This document shows positions 48,641 through 60,330 of a stretch of DNA of 64,000 bases, in pieces (the first letter of the stretch is position 1; each line of letters begins with the position of its first letter). Where the stretch lies: NCBI GenBank assembly GCA_013350335.1, contig CM023540.1:51318552-51382551 (forward strand), read 5' to 3'. The stretch comes from Chimonanthus salicifolius (Eukaryota > Streptophyta > Magnoliopsida > Laurales > Calycanthaceae). The translations under genes were made by a program, and so were the position numbers. The notes beneath the pieces are model-generated. The model saw only the letters and a program-made list of their open reading frames with translations, searched no databases and was not told where the DNA came from.

Positions 48641-50599
48641 TGTAATGCCCCATCCCGCTACGGGCGCGTTATTTCCAAAAAACCTCAGAAAGTCACAAAA
48701 GACAGATGTCAGACACAATAGAGTAGGATAACTACTTCCCGTCCAACAAACCACAAGTTTAGAACTAGGAAAAACACAACGAACCACAACATAAACTAAT
48801 CAAGTAGTTATACAGTCATCCAAACAAATATGTGATTGAGTCCATGTGACTAAAGTTCTCAAATATCAAACATAGCATAAACATAAACTTTTATTCTTTA
48901 CTACTCCTCTTCAGGTACTTGATCAAGGGGCCCGCCTGGCTCCTCTGCGATCGGGGCACCTGAAATATAAGGGGTAAGCAAAATAGCCCTGTGTAGGGAT
49001 AAACATACCACATATTACCAAAATAGTTATTGATCACATATGAAAGGGACAATAAACATCACAAGTGAATAAGACATCCATACCTACGATACTCAACTAC
49101 TCTATTAACCGATGCCCCATTAACCAAATCCAAGAAATCAACTCCATAGCCCACATCGGGTCTTCCAACGAACCCCAGTCTCCCTATCAATACCATTGGG
49201 AGACTAAGAATACATAACTACCTCACAGACACGAGTCGTGTCGGAAATCCACGTCGACCACGCCCGAGGGAGCCAAATTCTAGGGCAGGCACCTCGACCG
49301 CCGGAACACAACAAGGACACCCGCATCCCCTATGGGGGTCTGGACCGTCGGACTGTAACCGGGAAGTCCTCCCAACAACCAACATCATCATGTCATCATA
49401 AACATGTACACATAAAAAGTCATCCATCTCAATATCCAACGGTACGCCTTTCGTTGTGGGTTACCTCTCATGCATGCACATGATTTCATGATCGTGTATA
49501 ACAACATAAGCATGTATAGCAACATATGCATGTTCTAACATAATTAACCAAAAATCAGTGTGGTGCTCATCATGTGAATCAGGAGTGCATAACGAGTTAC
49601 TTAAACACGCATCTCTATGTCCAATATAATTGTTTTTGCCTCTTATGGACAGACACTCAAAGTATCATCAATATATTCCAAACATCATATTCAATATTAA
49701 TTTATTCAGTTTAAGTTCTGCACAATAACCTATAGTAGACAGGAGTGCATCCGAACAGATCCCTTGCCACATGATCATTCTCAATGGTTAACCCTTACTA
49801 AGTGGCTTAATAAATAGGGAGTTCCATTCGGATCACACGTGTCCAGGAATACATATTTGCTATATGCAATGCATGCTAAAACTGTGATAAGTCTCCTCAC
49901 CGTGTGTGTGAAGTTGAAAGTCCAAAGCGAGTAAGCGACTCGTTGGGTTGAAGGGAGTTCAATCTGTAGAAATAAGGAAGAACGGATGAGTAATTAAGGC
50001 AAAACGGTTCGAAAACAGGCCGAGGAGAAAACGGGCCTAAAAAACTGGGCTGGGCCAGGTTTGAAAACGAGCTGGGCTTGAAAACGGGCTTTGAAAAGGG
50101 CCGGGTCTAGAAACTGGGCCAAGGTGGATTGTGCTGAAAATGTGGGCCTGCTAGACATGACCGGACCAGGTCTGGGCTTGGTCGGGCTAGACCAAGTTTG
50201 GGTCGGGTCTGGGCTAGTGCGCCGAGTGGCTGGATTGCCACTTCAGCCCAAGGGCCGAGTTGACTCAGAACAACAAGAAAAACTGACTGAGTCGACTCGG
50301 CACTCGTCCGAGCGACTCAATAACTCTGCTGAGTAGGGGAAAAGGGGAGAAAATCAAGGGAAAACCAGGAAAAGGGGAAAAAGAGGGAAAAGAAAGGAAA
50401 AAATGAGGAAAAGCAAAGGAAAGAAGGAAAAGAAAAAAGAAAGAAAAGGGCAAACCGAGCAGCAGAGAAATCTGAGAAAGGGAAGGGAAGAATAGGGGAA
50501 AATCGGGAGAAACCCCGAAAAAATTGAAGAAAAGGGAAGAGAAAATAGGGGATGAAGAAGGTGGAACCGGTCGAGGTAGAGAAGGGGAAGAAGGAGAAA

Positions 50600-50649
<50 letters not shown>

Positions 50650-51073
50650 AGAAGGAGGAGAAGCTTACCAGCGTTGGGAGGAAGAAGAAGAAGAAGACTG
50701 CGGCTGGGAGGTGGAGGGAAGAAGAGCGGCAGCACTGTAGCATGAGCGGCTATAGTGTCGCGGAAAAGGATACGTTATAAGGGTTAGGGTTTAGGGTTTT
50801 TTTTTTTAAATCTTTTTAGAAGAGAATTAAAAACTTGAAGAGAGAATCTGAAAGTTCTCGGGCGAGAAAACGTGACTTTTGAACGAGTTTTCATAACAAA
50901 TATGCAATAATTATAAAATTACCAAAATGCCCTTCGAGTCCCCGAACTCGAAAACAGGCAAACTGGGCCCACCATGGCGCCCACACTCTCTTCACTGTTA
51001 CCACGGTCCCTAAAACAACTCAGAGATCCGAAAATCTCTTCGAAAATTAGAAAATTTAGGACGGGTCATTATA
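48641..51073 (-). mobile_element. solo gypsy LTR, 2433 bp, perfect TSD, inside gag
   Basis: TGTAATGCCCC starts at 48641 and GACGGGTCATTATA ends at 51073; the terminal TA is a likely decay of CA. The target duplication GTTTG is perfect (48636-48640 and 51074-51078). It shares block order with the LTRs at 25.6 and 60.3 kb. Read on the minus strand, TTATAACGTATCC near 50775 is followed by the GCTACAGTGCTGCC leader, a CT-rich tract and a GCTGGTAAGC splice-donor-like site near 50668. This suggests minus-strand sense and a spliced leader. Open frames at 50265-50745 are low-complexity. Confidence 0.88.
50604..50646. repeat. (GA)n microsatellite
   Basis: About 20 GA units within the purine-rich leader of the solo LTR. 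It explains the Arg-Glu and Ser-Leu repeat frames on the two strands. Confidence 0.95.
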
Positions 51074-51153
51074 GTTTGGATATTGCATGACTGCCTCCCA
51101 TGGTGTTTTAACTTGGATCTACTCAGATGGTTAAATCCTTGTACGGAGAACTA

Positions 51154-51168
51154 GACTTTGATACCAAT
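51154..51168 (-). other. primer-binding site of the gag-only element
   Basis: Read on the minus strand: ATTGGTATCAAAGTC, immediately after the 5' LTR end ACTTTCA. It matches the initiator-Met tRNA 3' end (TGGTATCAGAGC) with one change, and matches the better preserved site at 58740. Confidence 0.8.
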
Positions 51169-52919
51169 TGAAAGTCCCATTTCACGGTACTAGAACAGCA
51201 CAATTGACCCGAGGGAGGGAGGGAGGAGAGAGGGGGGGGGGGGGGGGGGGGGGGGGTGAATAGGTCAATCTAAAATCGTTGGTCCTTTTTAAAATTACTT
51301 AATTGATTAGTTTAAGCGTAGCAGATATAATAATCAATTGAGTGTGTGTTAGCAAATGTGATTAAACAATCAACACAAGAAAATAACTTTAACACCACAA
51401 ACATAAGGACACAAGATATATAGTGGTTCAGTTCACCAACCTACATCCACTGTTAGGACTCGCTCAACCTTGAGCTATCCCCAAATTCACTAAGTGGAGA
51501 ATTACACCCTCACAAATAGAGTAGGAATTTCACCTCACTCAATCGTCAGAGAATTTCACCCACTACTGTAGAATTGGAATTCCACCTATCCAATTGGTTG
51601 GGAATTCCACCCACCACTGTACCGGAGACGACGCTCTAGAGTTTTTTATAGTGGTTCTGGAACCACTCCTCCTTATTCCACTTTCGGGACAAAGGTTTTA
51701 AAAATAAAATTAAAACCAAGAAGCACTTGCCTTTGAAGCTCTTTCTCGCTGATCTGTGCTTCTTAAAGATCCTACCCAATGTGTACCGACACTCCTCCAT
51801 GTAGCAGTCGTAAATCAATCACAATCTCAGGGTGACAAGGAAACTGGTTTTACCAAAAGTTTCATAGTTTATCTCTTTTCTTTCCTCCTCTTTCACTCAC
51901 TTTCAAACTCAATCAATAGATTGGTTGGTTATGATTCTCAGTACAAAAGTGTTGATCGTTCCTTAGAGTGTATCACTCTTCTCAGCTCAAGGAAGATAAT
52001 AAAATGATCACACAACACTCATATTTATAGATGAGTCTTAATAGTTTTCAGACTGTGCAGTACCGATAGGTCGGTGGCTCCGATGAGTCGGTGTTCATAT
52101 TTATTACCTTTCAACCACCCGACCATTGCGCATTAAATGAACTCCCAACGGCTTTATTACTTCCCCATCGACAGGTCGGTGTCGCCGATGGGTGGACAAT
52201 TATGGCACCGAGAGGTCGGTCTATACGAGTGTCTCGATTTGGGTCAACACCATGCTGACAGTAGTTTCAAGTTAGAAACCTGTCTTACCCAAAACCACCT
52301 GTCGCCCTTTATCGAGGGGTCGGTTCTGGTACTCTTAATCGGTCTTGATATATCGATATGTCTATTTCTTCGAAAGCCCTCTTGAGTTCACAGTCCAAAA
52401 CTCACAAGTCCTTTACCGATGAGTCTTCGACCACGAGGGGTCTTTTAAGTTCATCATCAAGGGGTCAATGCATACGAGACTCTCGATTAGAGGCATACCT
52501 AGAATAATAGTTCTTTGATCCAAAACTTCTGTCAATCTGGCCGACCAGTCCTTGACCATAATATGTCGATCCTGTCTCCACCGAGGGTCGGTAAGTATGG
52601 CTGGTCGAGCTGGCAGTGAACTTAATTCATATTTTCAAGTTCACTTCCAGTTCACTGTCCAGCTTCCTCTCTTAGGCTTCTTTATGGATTTACCATTTGT
52701 TCAACTAAGTCTAGGAATGGTCCTCTCAAAGTGTGGGTACCACCTAAGGTCATCTATGGCCAAATACCTGTTTTGTGATTGCCATGACGATGAGCTTTGA
52801 AACTGGTGGAGCATTATCTTCACTCTTGATCATATTGAGTCTTTAAGTTTCTTAACAAGTGGTTCTTCTCGAGTCATGGAATTGACAAACAGGGACTCAG
52901 CAAAGTCGGTGCACTAACA
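51169..52919 (-). mobile_element. 5' LTR of the gag-only copia element
   Basis: 1751 bp from TGAAAGTCCCATTTC to GTGCACTAACA on the plus strand. It has a G25 run at 51232-51256 and the same palindrome cluster (52060-52600) as its partner LTR. Noncoding. Confidence 0.9.
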
Positions 52920-53525
52920 AATGGGTTGGTTCTGTCGATAATATCGACCTGAGGCAATACCATGCAGAGAGAATTTTAAGTCCAGAAACTTGTCAAACCC
53001 AAGTCGACATGTTGTGCGCATCGATGGGTCTGTCCTGTCCTCATCGATGGGTCTGTTTGCACGATGCTATCTATCTTAGAGTGACCCAATTCAACGGTGG
53101 CTTCCAACCAAAACCTTTGTCGTTTCGACCGATATATCGAGGACCACGATGGATCTGTCCTGTCCCAGTTGATGGGTCGACATACTCGATGTATCATCTT
53201 ACAGTAAAACAGTTTTTCCATCTTTGAGCTATCTTGTTCTGTTGGCTGTCATGGGTGCACTTAGGCTTCATAATCTTTTTACCAAGATGTTCTTTAAGCC
53301 TAGGCAAAGTCCGCCTAAAGGTGTGGGTTCCATCCTAAGGTCATCTATGGCCAATTTACCAGTGTGATTGCCATACACTCGGTGATGCTTGAATTTTCAA
53401 CTTGATCTTCCATCTTGAGGTCTTGATTCAATCTTAATCACTCTATGAGTCTTGCTTCATTCTTCCAAAGCAATGCTTATCTAGGTCATGGAATTGACAA
53501 TAAGGTGACTTGATCGGCCGAACCA
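52920..53525 (-). mobile_element. older copia LTR, right part
   Basis: This continues the LTR begun at 41294: 'cgatgggtc' motifs (53022, 53043, 53171), then 'aggcttcataatc', 'gcctaggcaaagtcc' and the 'gtcatggaattgacaa' block near the LTR start. The final TGTTAGTGC/GCACTAACA terminus is not preserved. Beyond 53525 the sequence looks like a different, plus-oriented LTR scrap. Confidence 0.65.
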
Positions 53526-55290
53526 CATAAATTTGTGTTTTGTGTGATTATTGATTGTTTGGTTTGATATTTTTGCTTCCGTTGTTAATCGGAAAAATTC
53601 CCCAACACTTAGCGCACTCTCTCCATATGTAGAATAGCGTGAATGGTGGCCTTACTAATTATACCTTTCTAAAAGGAATGTGTCTTGCCTAATTAATTGA
53701 CAAGGGACCTAGGCACATTGAAGACAATGTAAGTCGAATGTCGCCTCCGCCTATAACATTACTTAAAAAAGTGACAAGATTAGAGTGTACATAAACCACT
53801 TCAAGCTTTACTTTGTTGTTGAGGAATGAGGTTGAATCAAGTGAAAATACAAGTCAGTGCAAGCACTCTGGCTGGTTGGGAGCAACATTGAACATGATCG
53901 TGTAAGCATCGTAGTCAGTGCAAGTGAAAGTCGATTCACGTTAGAGCTAACTCCATGAGCGGCATAAGCAACTTCTACAACACAGGCAGCGAGTAGAGCA
54001 CAACTGACTTTCATACTTGAATGCCAACTTTCAATTTGAAAGTTTAACAAGTACTTGAAAGCACATTTATTATGACGTAGAGGGAGAAATTCACTAGAGT
54101 ACTGATGTGTACCATGCAGAATATATAATGCCGTAATGTTCATCACTTATAAAAAAACAAGTCATTTATAGATAATAATCATGATTGCAACATGACAGCT
54201 TTTGGAACACCTCACGTTTGTGGTGCAATCAATTATTTATGAACATGTGAACAAAGTTAGAAGGTGAATTTGACATTTTAGAAAAAATTAGGGACTATTA
54301 TAGATTTAAAATGATCAAATTACTCTTGAATTTGCATATAATGTCTCAGCGATTTTGGGTACAAGGTATACCACAATGGAAATAGACTTAAGGAGTGGTC
54401 TTCTCTGAAAAATTCATTAATTTATGAGTTCATTAGATAGGTCAAATAAATTCTAAAAGATTGCAACAATAACCGATTTTCTATTTTCCATAAGCTAATC
54501 CTCCACTTCGAAAAATCATCAAGATTTATATACTTGACCAATTTTTATGAAACTAATTGCATTTGGACTTTTATTAAATACATTTTTATCCACCCAAATT
54601 TAGATTCAGATTCACATGTTGGATATATCTATTTTCTCTAAAAATCACTGACATCCGTTTACAAATAGTGGTAGATTTTATGTTTTCCAACAACAAATCT
54701 AATGCAAAGTGGGAGAGACAACTCATCATCTCTTACGCTCACCAGGAATTTGGGTTCAAAATCCTTGCAAATCTTGAAAGCCTTAACCAATTTGGTTTCA
54801 TGCAATCAGGCTACTTTTCAAAGTACGGCATTTACCCATCAACGAGGCCAAGTTTCCAATGGATCCAATGTTTTTAGGGATGAGTCAACATTAAATATTG
54901 ATGTCGGCTAAGTGGACAAAACTCGATGACTACGCGGAAGCTTAAATAATAATTTGCATAACACGAGTGCAATATCAAAATTATATGATTTCAATGGGAC
55001 CAATAATACTGACCCAACAATACGGCTAGTTGAATCACAAGTTGAAATGAAAAGACAACTGGATCTGGAAATAAATCTTAGAGGAATGCGCTGATTCGAA
55101 CAGTGAAAGATTCCACTCACACCTGTATGCACTGGAAGTCAGCAAGAAGGAAGAAGGGACCGACGAAGGCTCTTTACTGATGGTGGAACTGACTATGAAC
55201 ACGTCGTGAAACAGGGGGTATCTTTGGGCACTTCTGCCGCTTAGTTGATCTCAGGCGGACTGCACAAAACAACTTGGAATTTTAGTAAAA
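53526..55290. other. unclassified intergenic/TE sequence
   Basis: The first 70 bp ('gaaccacataaatttgtgttttgtgtgattattg') resemble the 3' half of a plus-strand copia LTR. The rest, 53600-55290, is AT-rich and noncoding. I recognise no domain in the frames at 53808-54146 or 54668-54911. Confidence 0.35.
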
Positions 55291-55917
55291 AAAAAAACCT
55301 GCAGCCTGGGTTTGGATGAACCGAGCAGAACCCCAAATATGTGTGCTTGAACAGAGTAAGATATAAGTCACCTGGTTGCTAGCTGTAATCACCAAAGAAC
55401 TTGCAAATTGGGCAGCAATTGTCTACCAAATAAATCTGCAATAAGTTGCAGCACACAATTTTCACAAAGAAAACCCCTGGTTTGCTTGGGAAGAAAACAG
55501 AGAATCCACGATGGTTGTTGGATATGCCTGTACTCCTGGGTTCTAACAGAGACAATAATCCTCTATTTAACGCTGAACCTGGGGACAATCCAAAGATAAA
55601 AATGTTGACCAACGCAGCAGATAGACTCCACGGCATTTACAAATTGCTGGAAAATAAAACTCGACTTTTATTCATAAAATTTCGTGTCCAATCTGGCTGA
55701 TTACAAGGCTATTTATAAGGAAGAATACCGACTGTACAAATGAAAATAAAAAGGAAAGTTCTAAGTTTAAACAAAGGAGCCGACCCTCCCTAATCACATC
55801 CGAAAATTCTAAAATAACAACTTCTTAATGAAAGCAATTCCTAAACTAAAACCCTTACGTGTTGTAAATAACAACTACCTAAGTTATCTCAGTCGACAAC
55901 CACAAGTCCCAATTCAA
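55291..55917 (-). mobile_element. probable 3' LTR side of a Ty3-gypsy element
   Basis: It lies just downstream (minus sense) of the gypsy integrase end. On the minus strand 'ccttataaatagccttgtaatcag' followed by 'tgaataaaagtcgag' looks like a TATA region and a polyadenylation signal, as in LTRs. The exact LTR boundaries are not resolved. Short frames here are not genes. Confidence 0.45.
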
Positions 55918-57018
55918 TTAGGAACACTTTCGTGCCACTGAATGAAAGTCAGCTGATCCTCTTTGGCCACTGGGCCTGCTCTTGTTGGGTATGTCATTGG
56001 GCCTAGCACAAACTGAACTCTTGGGCTGGATTCCTTGGCCCAATTGATAACATTCATTGTTATTGGACTTCCCATGAAAGTTTTCATAAAAATCAAACAC
56101 GATGGCCAAAATCTCGTCTTTTTTGTCACCAATGTCTGCATCATTCTCTCCGTCCTGGAAATAACTTGTCCTAGAGGTTGTATAGTTGAAATCTTCATCT
56201 CCACGATAGATGCTCAAGTCGGACACATTGAAAACATCAGAAATACTGAGACCCTCTGGAAACTTCATCTGATAAGCATTATCATTGATCCGCTTTAGAA
56301 CCTCACACGGACCTATGTTGTGCATCTTTAGTTTACCATAGGTACCCGTTGGAAATCGCTCCTTCCGGAGGTGTACCCATACCATATCACCTGCATAAAA
56401 AATGGTCCGTCTTCTGTGTTTGTTTGCAGCTTCTTTGAACTTGAGATTGCTCTGTTCAATCTTGTGACATACTGCTCATACAAATGTTTGATCTCTGCAA
56501 TCAAATCGTCGGCTGCTTGAGATCTTGGTCCCCTTGAAGGTAATGGTACCAAATCTAACATACTGCTGGATTGGAACCATATACAACCTAAAATGGACTG
56601 TGACCTGTCGTACGACTTTTCGAACGATTGTAGGCGAATTCAGAATGTGGAGAAATTAAATCCCATTGCCTTGGTCTCCATCCAATCAAACTTCTTAGGA
56701 GATTACCCAAACTTCTAGTAACCACCTCTGTTTGATCGTCAGTCTGTGGATGATAGGCACTACTAGACTTCAATTGTGTACCCAACTATCGCCATAGAGA
56801 AAGCCAGAAGTGACTCATGAACTTCGTATCTCTGTCGAAGATGATAGACTTGGGAATGCCATGCAAGTTGACAACCTCTCTCAAATACAATGCCGCCACA
56901 TGTGAAACATCTGAAGACTTCCTGCATTGAATGAAGTGTGCCATCTTTGAAAATATATCCACCACAACTAGTATGTTGTTCATACCTCATTGGTCCTTGG
57001 CAATCCTAAGACAAAATC
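55918..57018 (-). pseudogene. Ty3-gypsy integrase C-terminal half, frameshifted
   Basis: Minus-strand frames give the integrase core: '[15 protein letters not shown]', '[20 protein letters not shown]', 'HPQTDDQTEVV' and 'EFAYNRS'. The GPF/C-terminal part follows ('MVWVHLRKERFP', 'EVLKRINDNAYQMKFPE', 'DVFNVSDLSIY'). The DDE residues in view are D (VVVD), D (FDRD) and the E of QTEVV. Several frameshifts separate the blocks. I see no chromodomain after the GPF-like part. The 5' portion is cut at 57023 by a copia LTR. Confidence 0.8.
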
Positions 57019-57023
57019 CATGG

Positions 57024-58738
57024 TGATAGTGCCCCAGCTTGGCCAAGTCCGTGTTTGTTAATTTCATGACTCGGGAAGAAGCATTTGCTAAGAAGCTTGA
57101 AGACTCAAGATGATCAAGAGTGAAGATTATGCTCCACCAAGTTCAAAGCTCATGAGTATGGCAATCATGAAAATAAGTATTTGGCCATAGATGACCTTAG
57201 GTGGTACCCACACCTTAGAGAGGATTATATCTAGGCTTAGTTGAACAAATGGTAAATCCATAAAGAAACCTAAGAGAGGATGCTGGACAATGAACTTGGA
57301 AATATGAAATATGTTCACTGTCAGCTCGCCCAGTCGCTCTCATTGACCCCTCGGTGGAGACAGAATCGACCCATCGTGGTCAAGGACTGGTCGACAGAAG
57401 TTCATAATCATTGGACTGTCATTCTGGATATGCGTCTAACCGAGAGTCTCATATGCACCGACTCCACGGTGATGAACTTAAACGACCCCTCGTGGTCAAC
57501 GACTTGTCGGTAAAAGACTTATGCATTCTGAACTGTGAACTCAAATGGGCTCTCGATAAAACAGACATCTCTGTATTTCAAGACTGGTTGAGAGTAACAG
57601 GATTGACCCATCGGTAAAGGGCGACAAGTCGTTCTGGGTAACAGGTTTCTAAACTAGAAACTACTGTAAGCATGACTTTGCCCCAGACTGAGCCTTTCGT
57701 ATGGACCGACCTATCGGTACCATAACTGTCTACCCATTGGCGACACAGACATGTCGACCGGGAAGTAATTATGCCGTTGGGAGTGCATTTAATGCGCAAC
57801 GATTGGGTGGTTTAACAGTAATAAATATGAACACTGACCAACCGTTGCCACCGACCTGTCAGTCCTGGATAGTCAGAAAGACCTTTAAGACTCCTCTATA
57901 AATATGAGTGTTGGGTGATCGTTTTACTATCTTTCTTGAGTTGAAAAGAGTTATACATTCTAAGGAACGATCAACACTCTTGTGAGAAGAATCATAAACA
58001 ACCAATCTATTAATTGTGTCTGAAAGTGAGAAAGGGAGGAGGAAAGAAAAGCCTTTATCAACCAATCTATTGATTGAGTTTGTCAGTGAGGAAAAGAGAA
58101 AGAAAAGACTTAATCTAGGAAAGCTTTGGTTCAACCAAGTTTCCTTACCACCCAGGGTTAGTGATTGCTATACGGTGGCTAAAAGGAGGAGCGTCGACAC
58201 TCAGTGGGTGGAATATTCAAGAAGCACACATCAGTGAGAAAGAGCTTCATGGAAAGTGCTTCTTGGTTTTATTTTATTTTAAAACCTTTGACCCGAAAGT
58301 GGATTAAGGGGAATTTGCTCCGGAACCACTATAAAAAAACACTAGAGCGTCGTCTCTGGCATAGTGGTGGGTGAAATTCTCATCCGATTGAGTGAGGTGG
58401 AATTCCTACTCTAATTGTGAGGGTGTAAGTCCCCACATAGTGAATTTGGGATAGCTCAAGGTTGAGCGAGTCCTAACAGTGGATGTCGGCTGGCGAACCG
58501 AACCACTTTATATCTTGTGTCCTTATTTGTGGTGTTAGAGCTATTTTCTTGAGTTGATTGTTTAATCACATTTGCTAACACACACTCACTTGATTGGTAT
58601 ATCCGCTGGACTTAATTAATTAATCAAGATAATTTAAAAAAAAAGACCAACGATATTAGATTGACCTATTCACCCCCCGTCCCCCCCTCTCTCCCTCTGG
58701 GGTCAGTCATGTTGTTCTAACTCCCAAGGGAACTTTCA
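57024..58738 (+). mobile_element. 5' LTR of second gag-only copia-family element
   Basis: 1715 bp from TGATAGTGCCCC (a TGTTAGTGC variant) to GAACTTTCA. It is the plus-strand counterpart of 42400-44155 and 51169-52919, with the palindrome cluster (57340-57860), the 'gaattcctactctaattgtgagg' block, and a C-rich tract (58673-58687) before the end. It inserted into the gypsy integrase. The expected right-hand target duplication is beyond the window. Confidence 0.9.
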
Positions 58739-58739
58739 A

Positions 58740-58753
58740 TTGGTATCAGAGCC
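58740..58753 (+). other. primer-binding site, initiator-Met tRNA type
   Basis: TTGGTATCAGAGCC starts two bases after the LTR CA end and matches the plant initiator tRNA-Met 3' end. This is typical for copia-like elements. Confidence 0.9.
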
Positions 58754-58808
58754 TAGTGTTGTTTACAAAGATTTAATCATCCAAGTTGATCCGAGCTAGA
58801 ACACCATA

Positions 58809-59902
58809 ATGGGTACTCGTTTGTATTTATTATTTGTTTACTCTTATTTAAAAACAAAAATAGAGAAAAAACATGAATCCCATGGCAAAGATAATTGGAC
58901 TTTTATCCAAGATAAGTCTATTGAAAATTCTTGTACATTTTTGGATAATTCAACAGAAGGTTCCACATTTAGTAACAAATTGAAGAATCAGGAGAAAGGT
59001 GAAAAATTAAAATGTTTCATAGCCTCTGTTGCTAATAATCAATAGGGAAATTCAAGTGGAGATGAGGATAGTACAGAAAATTTTGATGAGGAAGATCACC
59101 TTCAAGAATCTTACAATGCTCTTTATCTAGAAAGTGAGAAGTTGGCTAAGAAGGTAGATACATTTAAATCTGAAAAATTGAAACTTGCAAACCAACTGGA
59201 GGTCTTAAGGAAAGACTATAACTCTCTTGCTTTAGAGTTGAAATTTTCAAATGAAGAAGTGTTAAAAATCAAAGAAATTGAAGTATTTCTCCAAGAATCA
59301 TTGAAAAGACAAAGGGATGATATCAATCTGCTGAGTAACACTAAAGGGAATCTTAAAAAACATGTGGTTGAATTGACTATAGAAGTACAAGACTTAAGAA
59401 ACCATAAAGAAAAGTTTTATGATAAATTTACCCAATGAGAATAAAAATTGGAAAGACTCTTAAAAATGGGTAAAAGGTTTGGTGACAGGTCAGGTCTTGG
59501 CTCTTCATTGAAAACCAATGGACCGTCAACCAAATTGTGTTTGTTAAGGAATATGTGTCTAAAACCCACAAGGTTAGTTGTTTTTATTGCCACAAGTTTG
59601 GACATTCCTGAAATGAATACAATCTTAGAAAGAGGTACTTGGATAATAAACCCCAAAAACAAACTCAAGATGTAAATGCTAAAAGATACCTCCAAAGTCC
59701 TATGGTAAATTTTAAAAGATACCCACCAAGACCAAATAGTCGGATCCTTCAAATGAAGATAAACCCAAGGCAAGACAATTTGTTGAGACATCTCAGCCAA
59801 GTTTTGAAGAAATTGAGATATCCAATGTTTGGATCACCAAGATTTGACCGAAGGAATGTGTACGAGAGACCAAACTCAACCATTTTGGCTCGTAGGAGAT
59901 AG
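58809..59902 (+). pseudogene. copia gag remnant lacking the UBN2-like part
   Basis: From ATG 58809 the frame gives about 78 codons and a stop, then a long coiled-coil stretch (59142-59438: LESEKLAKKVDTFKSEKL, then KDYNSLALELKFSNEEV). A knuckle with lost ligands (CFYCHKFGHS, then a stop) lies at about 59575-59605. The end matches the other copy, with 'FDRRNVYERPNSTILARRR' finishing at 59902. The UBN2-like N-terminal domain and the first CCHC knuckle seen in the 46.8-51.1 kb copy are absent, so the gag has a 5' internal deletion. Confidence 0.75.
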
Positions 59903-60330
59903 ACCATGAATCATGTATTGTTTTGGTTTAAGATTCACTTACATATCTTAGACCACTACAAATGGACTCACAAGAGACCAAGTGAGTTTACATAGCACAA
60001 AATGTTGTGACATGAGGAGAGAAAAACTGGCTAAATACAAGTCTGGAATGTACTCTTCCTGGCTATAGTACATATTCTACTTGGAAATCCATACATTCTA
60101 TTCAAAGTATTTTGAATTATATATGTGAAATATTGATTATGTGCATGATTAATGATTTGATAAGTTATGTTTAACATATCTATGCGCTGGAATAAAACTA
60201 TGTATGCCATGCTTAGAATAGGACTCCATCAAATTGCACGTATCAAGGATGATCGTTCTGCAATCTGTACCTCTTAGTGTAGGCGACATGTCGGTCAATA
60301 GACTGATCGGTGTGACAGACATATCGATTA
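59903..60330 (+). other. post-gag region of the second element, left of the solo LTR
   Basis: Noncoding. It aligns in reverse with 46773-46380: 'ggtttaagattcacttacatatctta', then 'cttgcac..atgatcgttctgcaatctg', then 'gtgtgacagacatatcgatt'. The match continues after the solo LTR at 63874. Confidence 0.7.

Larger units (their letters stand above)
46774..51101 (-). pseudogene. copia gag (UBN2-like, CCHC, coiled coil), split and decayed
   Basis: ATG at 51101 opens a short frame that runs into the solo LTR at 48641-51073. Gag continues at 48640 with 'FDGINYASWKAKMRSF' (one frame shift) and a UBN2-type stretch ('KAMNALNCAVSDNEYMRI', 'CKTAKDACEVLERIHEGT'). A premature stop follows at 48301. Next come a Lys-rich linker, a CCHC knuckle CFNCGERGHFMNEC (about 47774-47733), an acidic segment, a coiled-coil-like stretch, and a second knuckle with two ligands lost (CNFYHKDGYFKRNC, about 47070). 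The end 'ATIFVPRR' stops at 46774. This large two-knuckle, coiled-coil gag resembles Sirevirus gag, by memory. Confidence 0.8.
42400..52919 (-). mobile_element. gag-only copia-like element with two LTRs, TSD gatgg/aatgg
   Basis: This is a complete minus-strand element with its 5' LTR at 51169-52919, PBS, gag, about 2.6 kb of mostly noncoding sequence, PPT and 3' LTR at 42400-44155. The flanks GATGG and AATGG are a 4/5 target duplication. Without the nested solo LTR it is about 8.1 kb, with about 4.6 kb between LTRs. Gag domains are recognisable, but I find no protease, integrase, RT or RNase H motif in any frame between 46774 and 44156. Such pol-less elements are known as TR-GAG elements or LARD-like elements, and need enzymes from a partner. 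The family name and partner are unknown. Confidence 0.8.

Noticed and set aside
50265..50745. 156-aa and 129-aa Ser/Leu/Phe-rich proteins
   Set aside because: Generated by a (GA)n microsatellite and purine-rich leader within the solo LTR.
57578..58237. Several 66-91 aa ORFs in the copia LTR
   Set aside because: Equivalent regions in the sister LTRs have different, broken frames.
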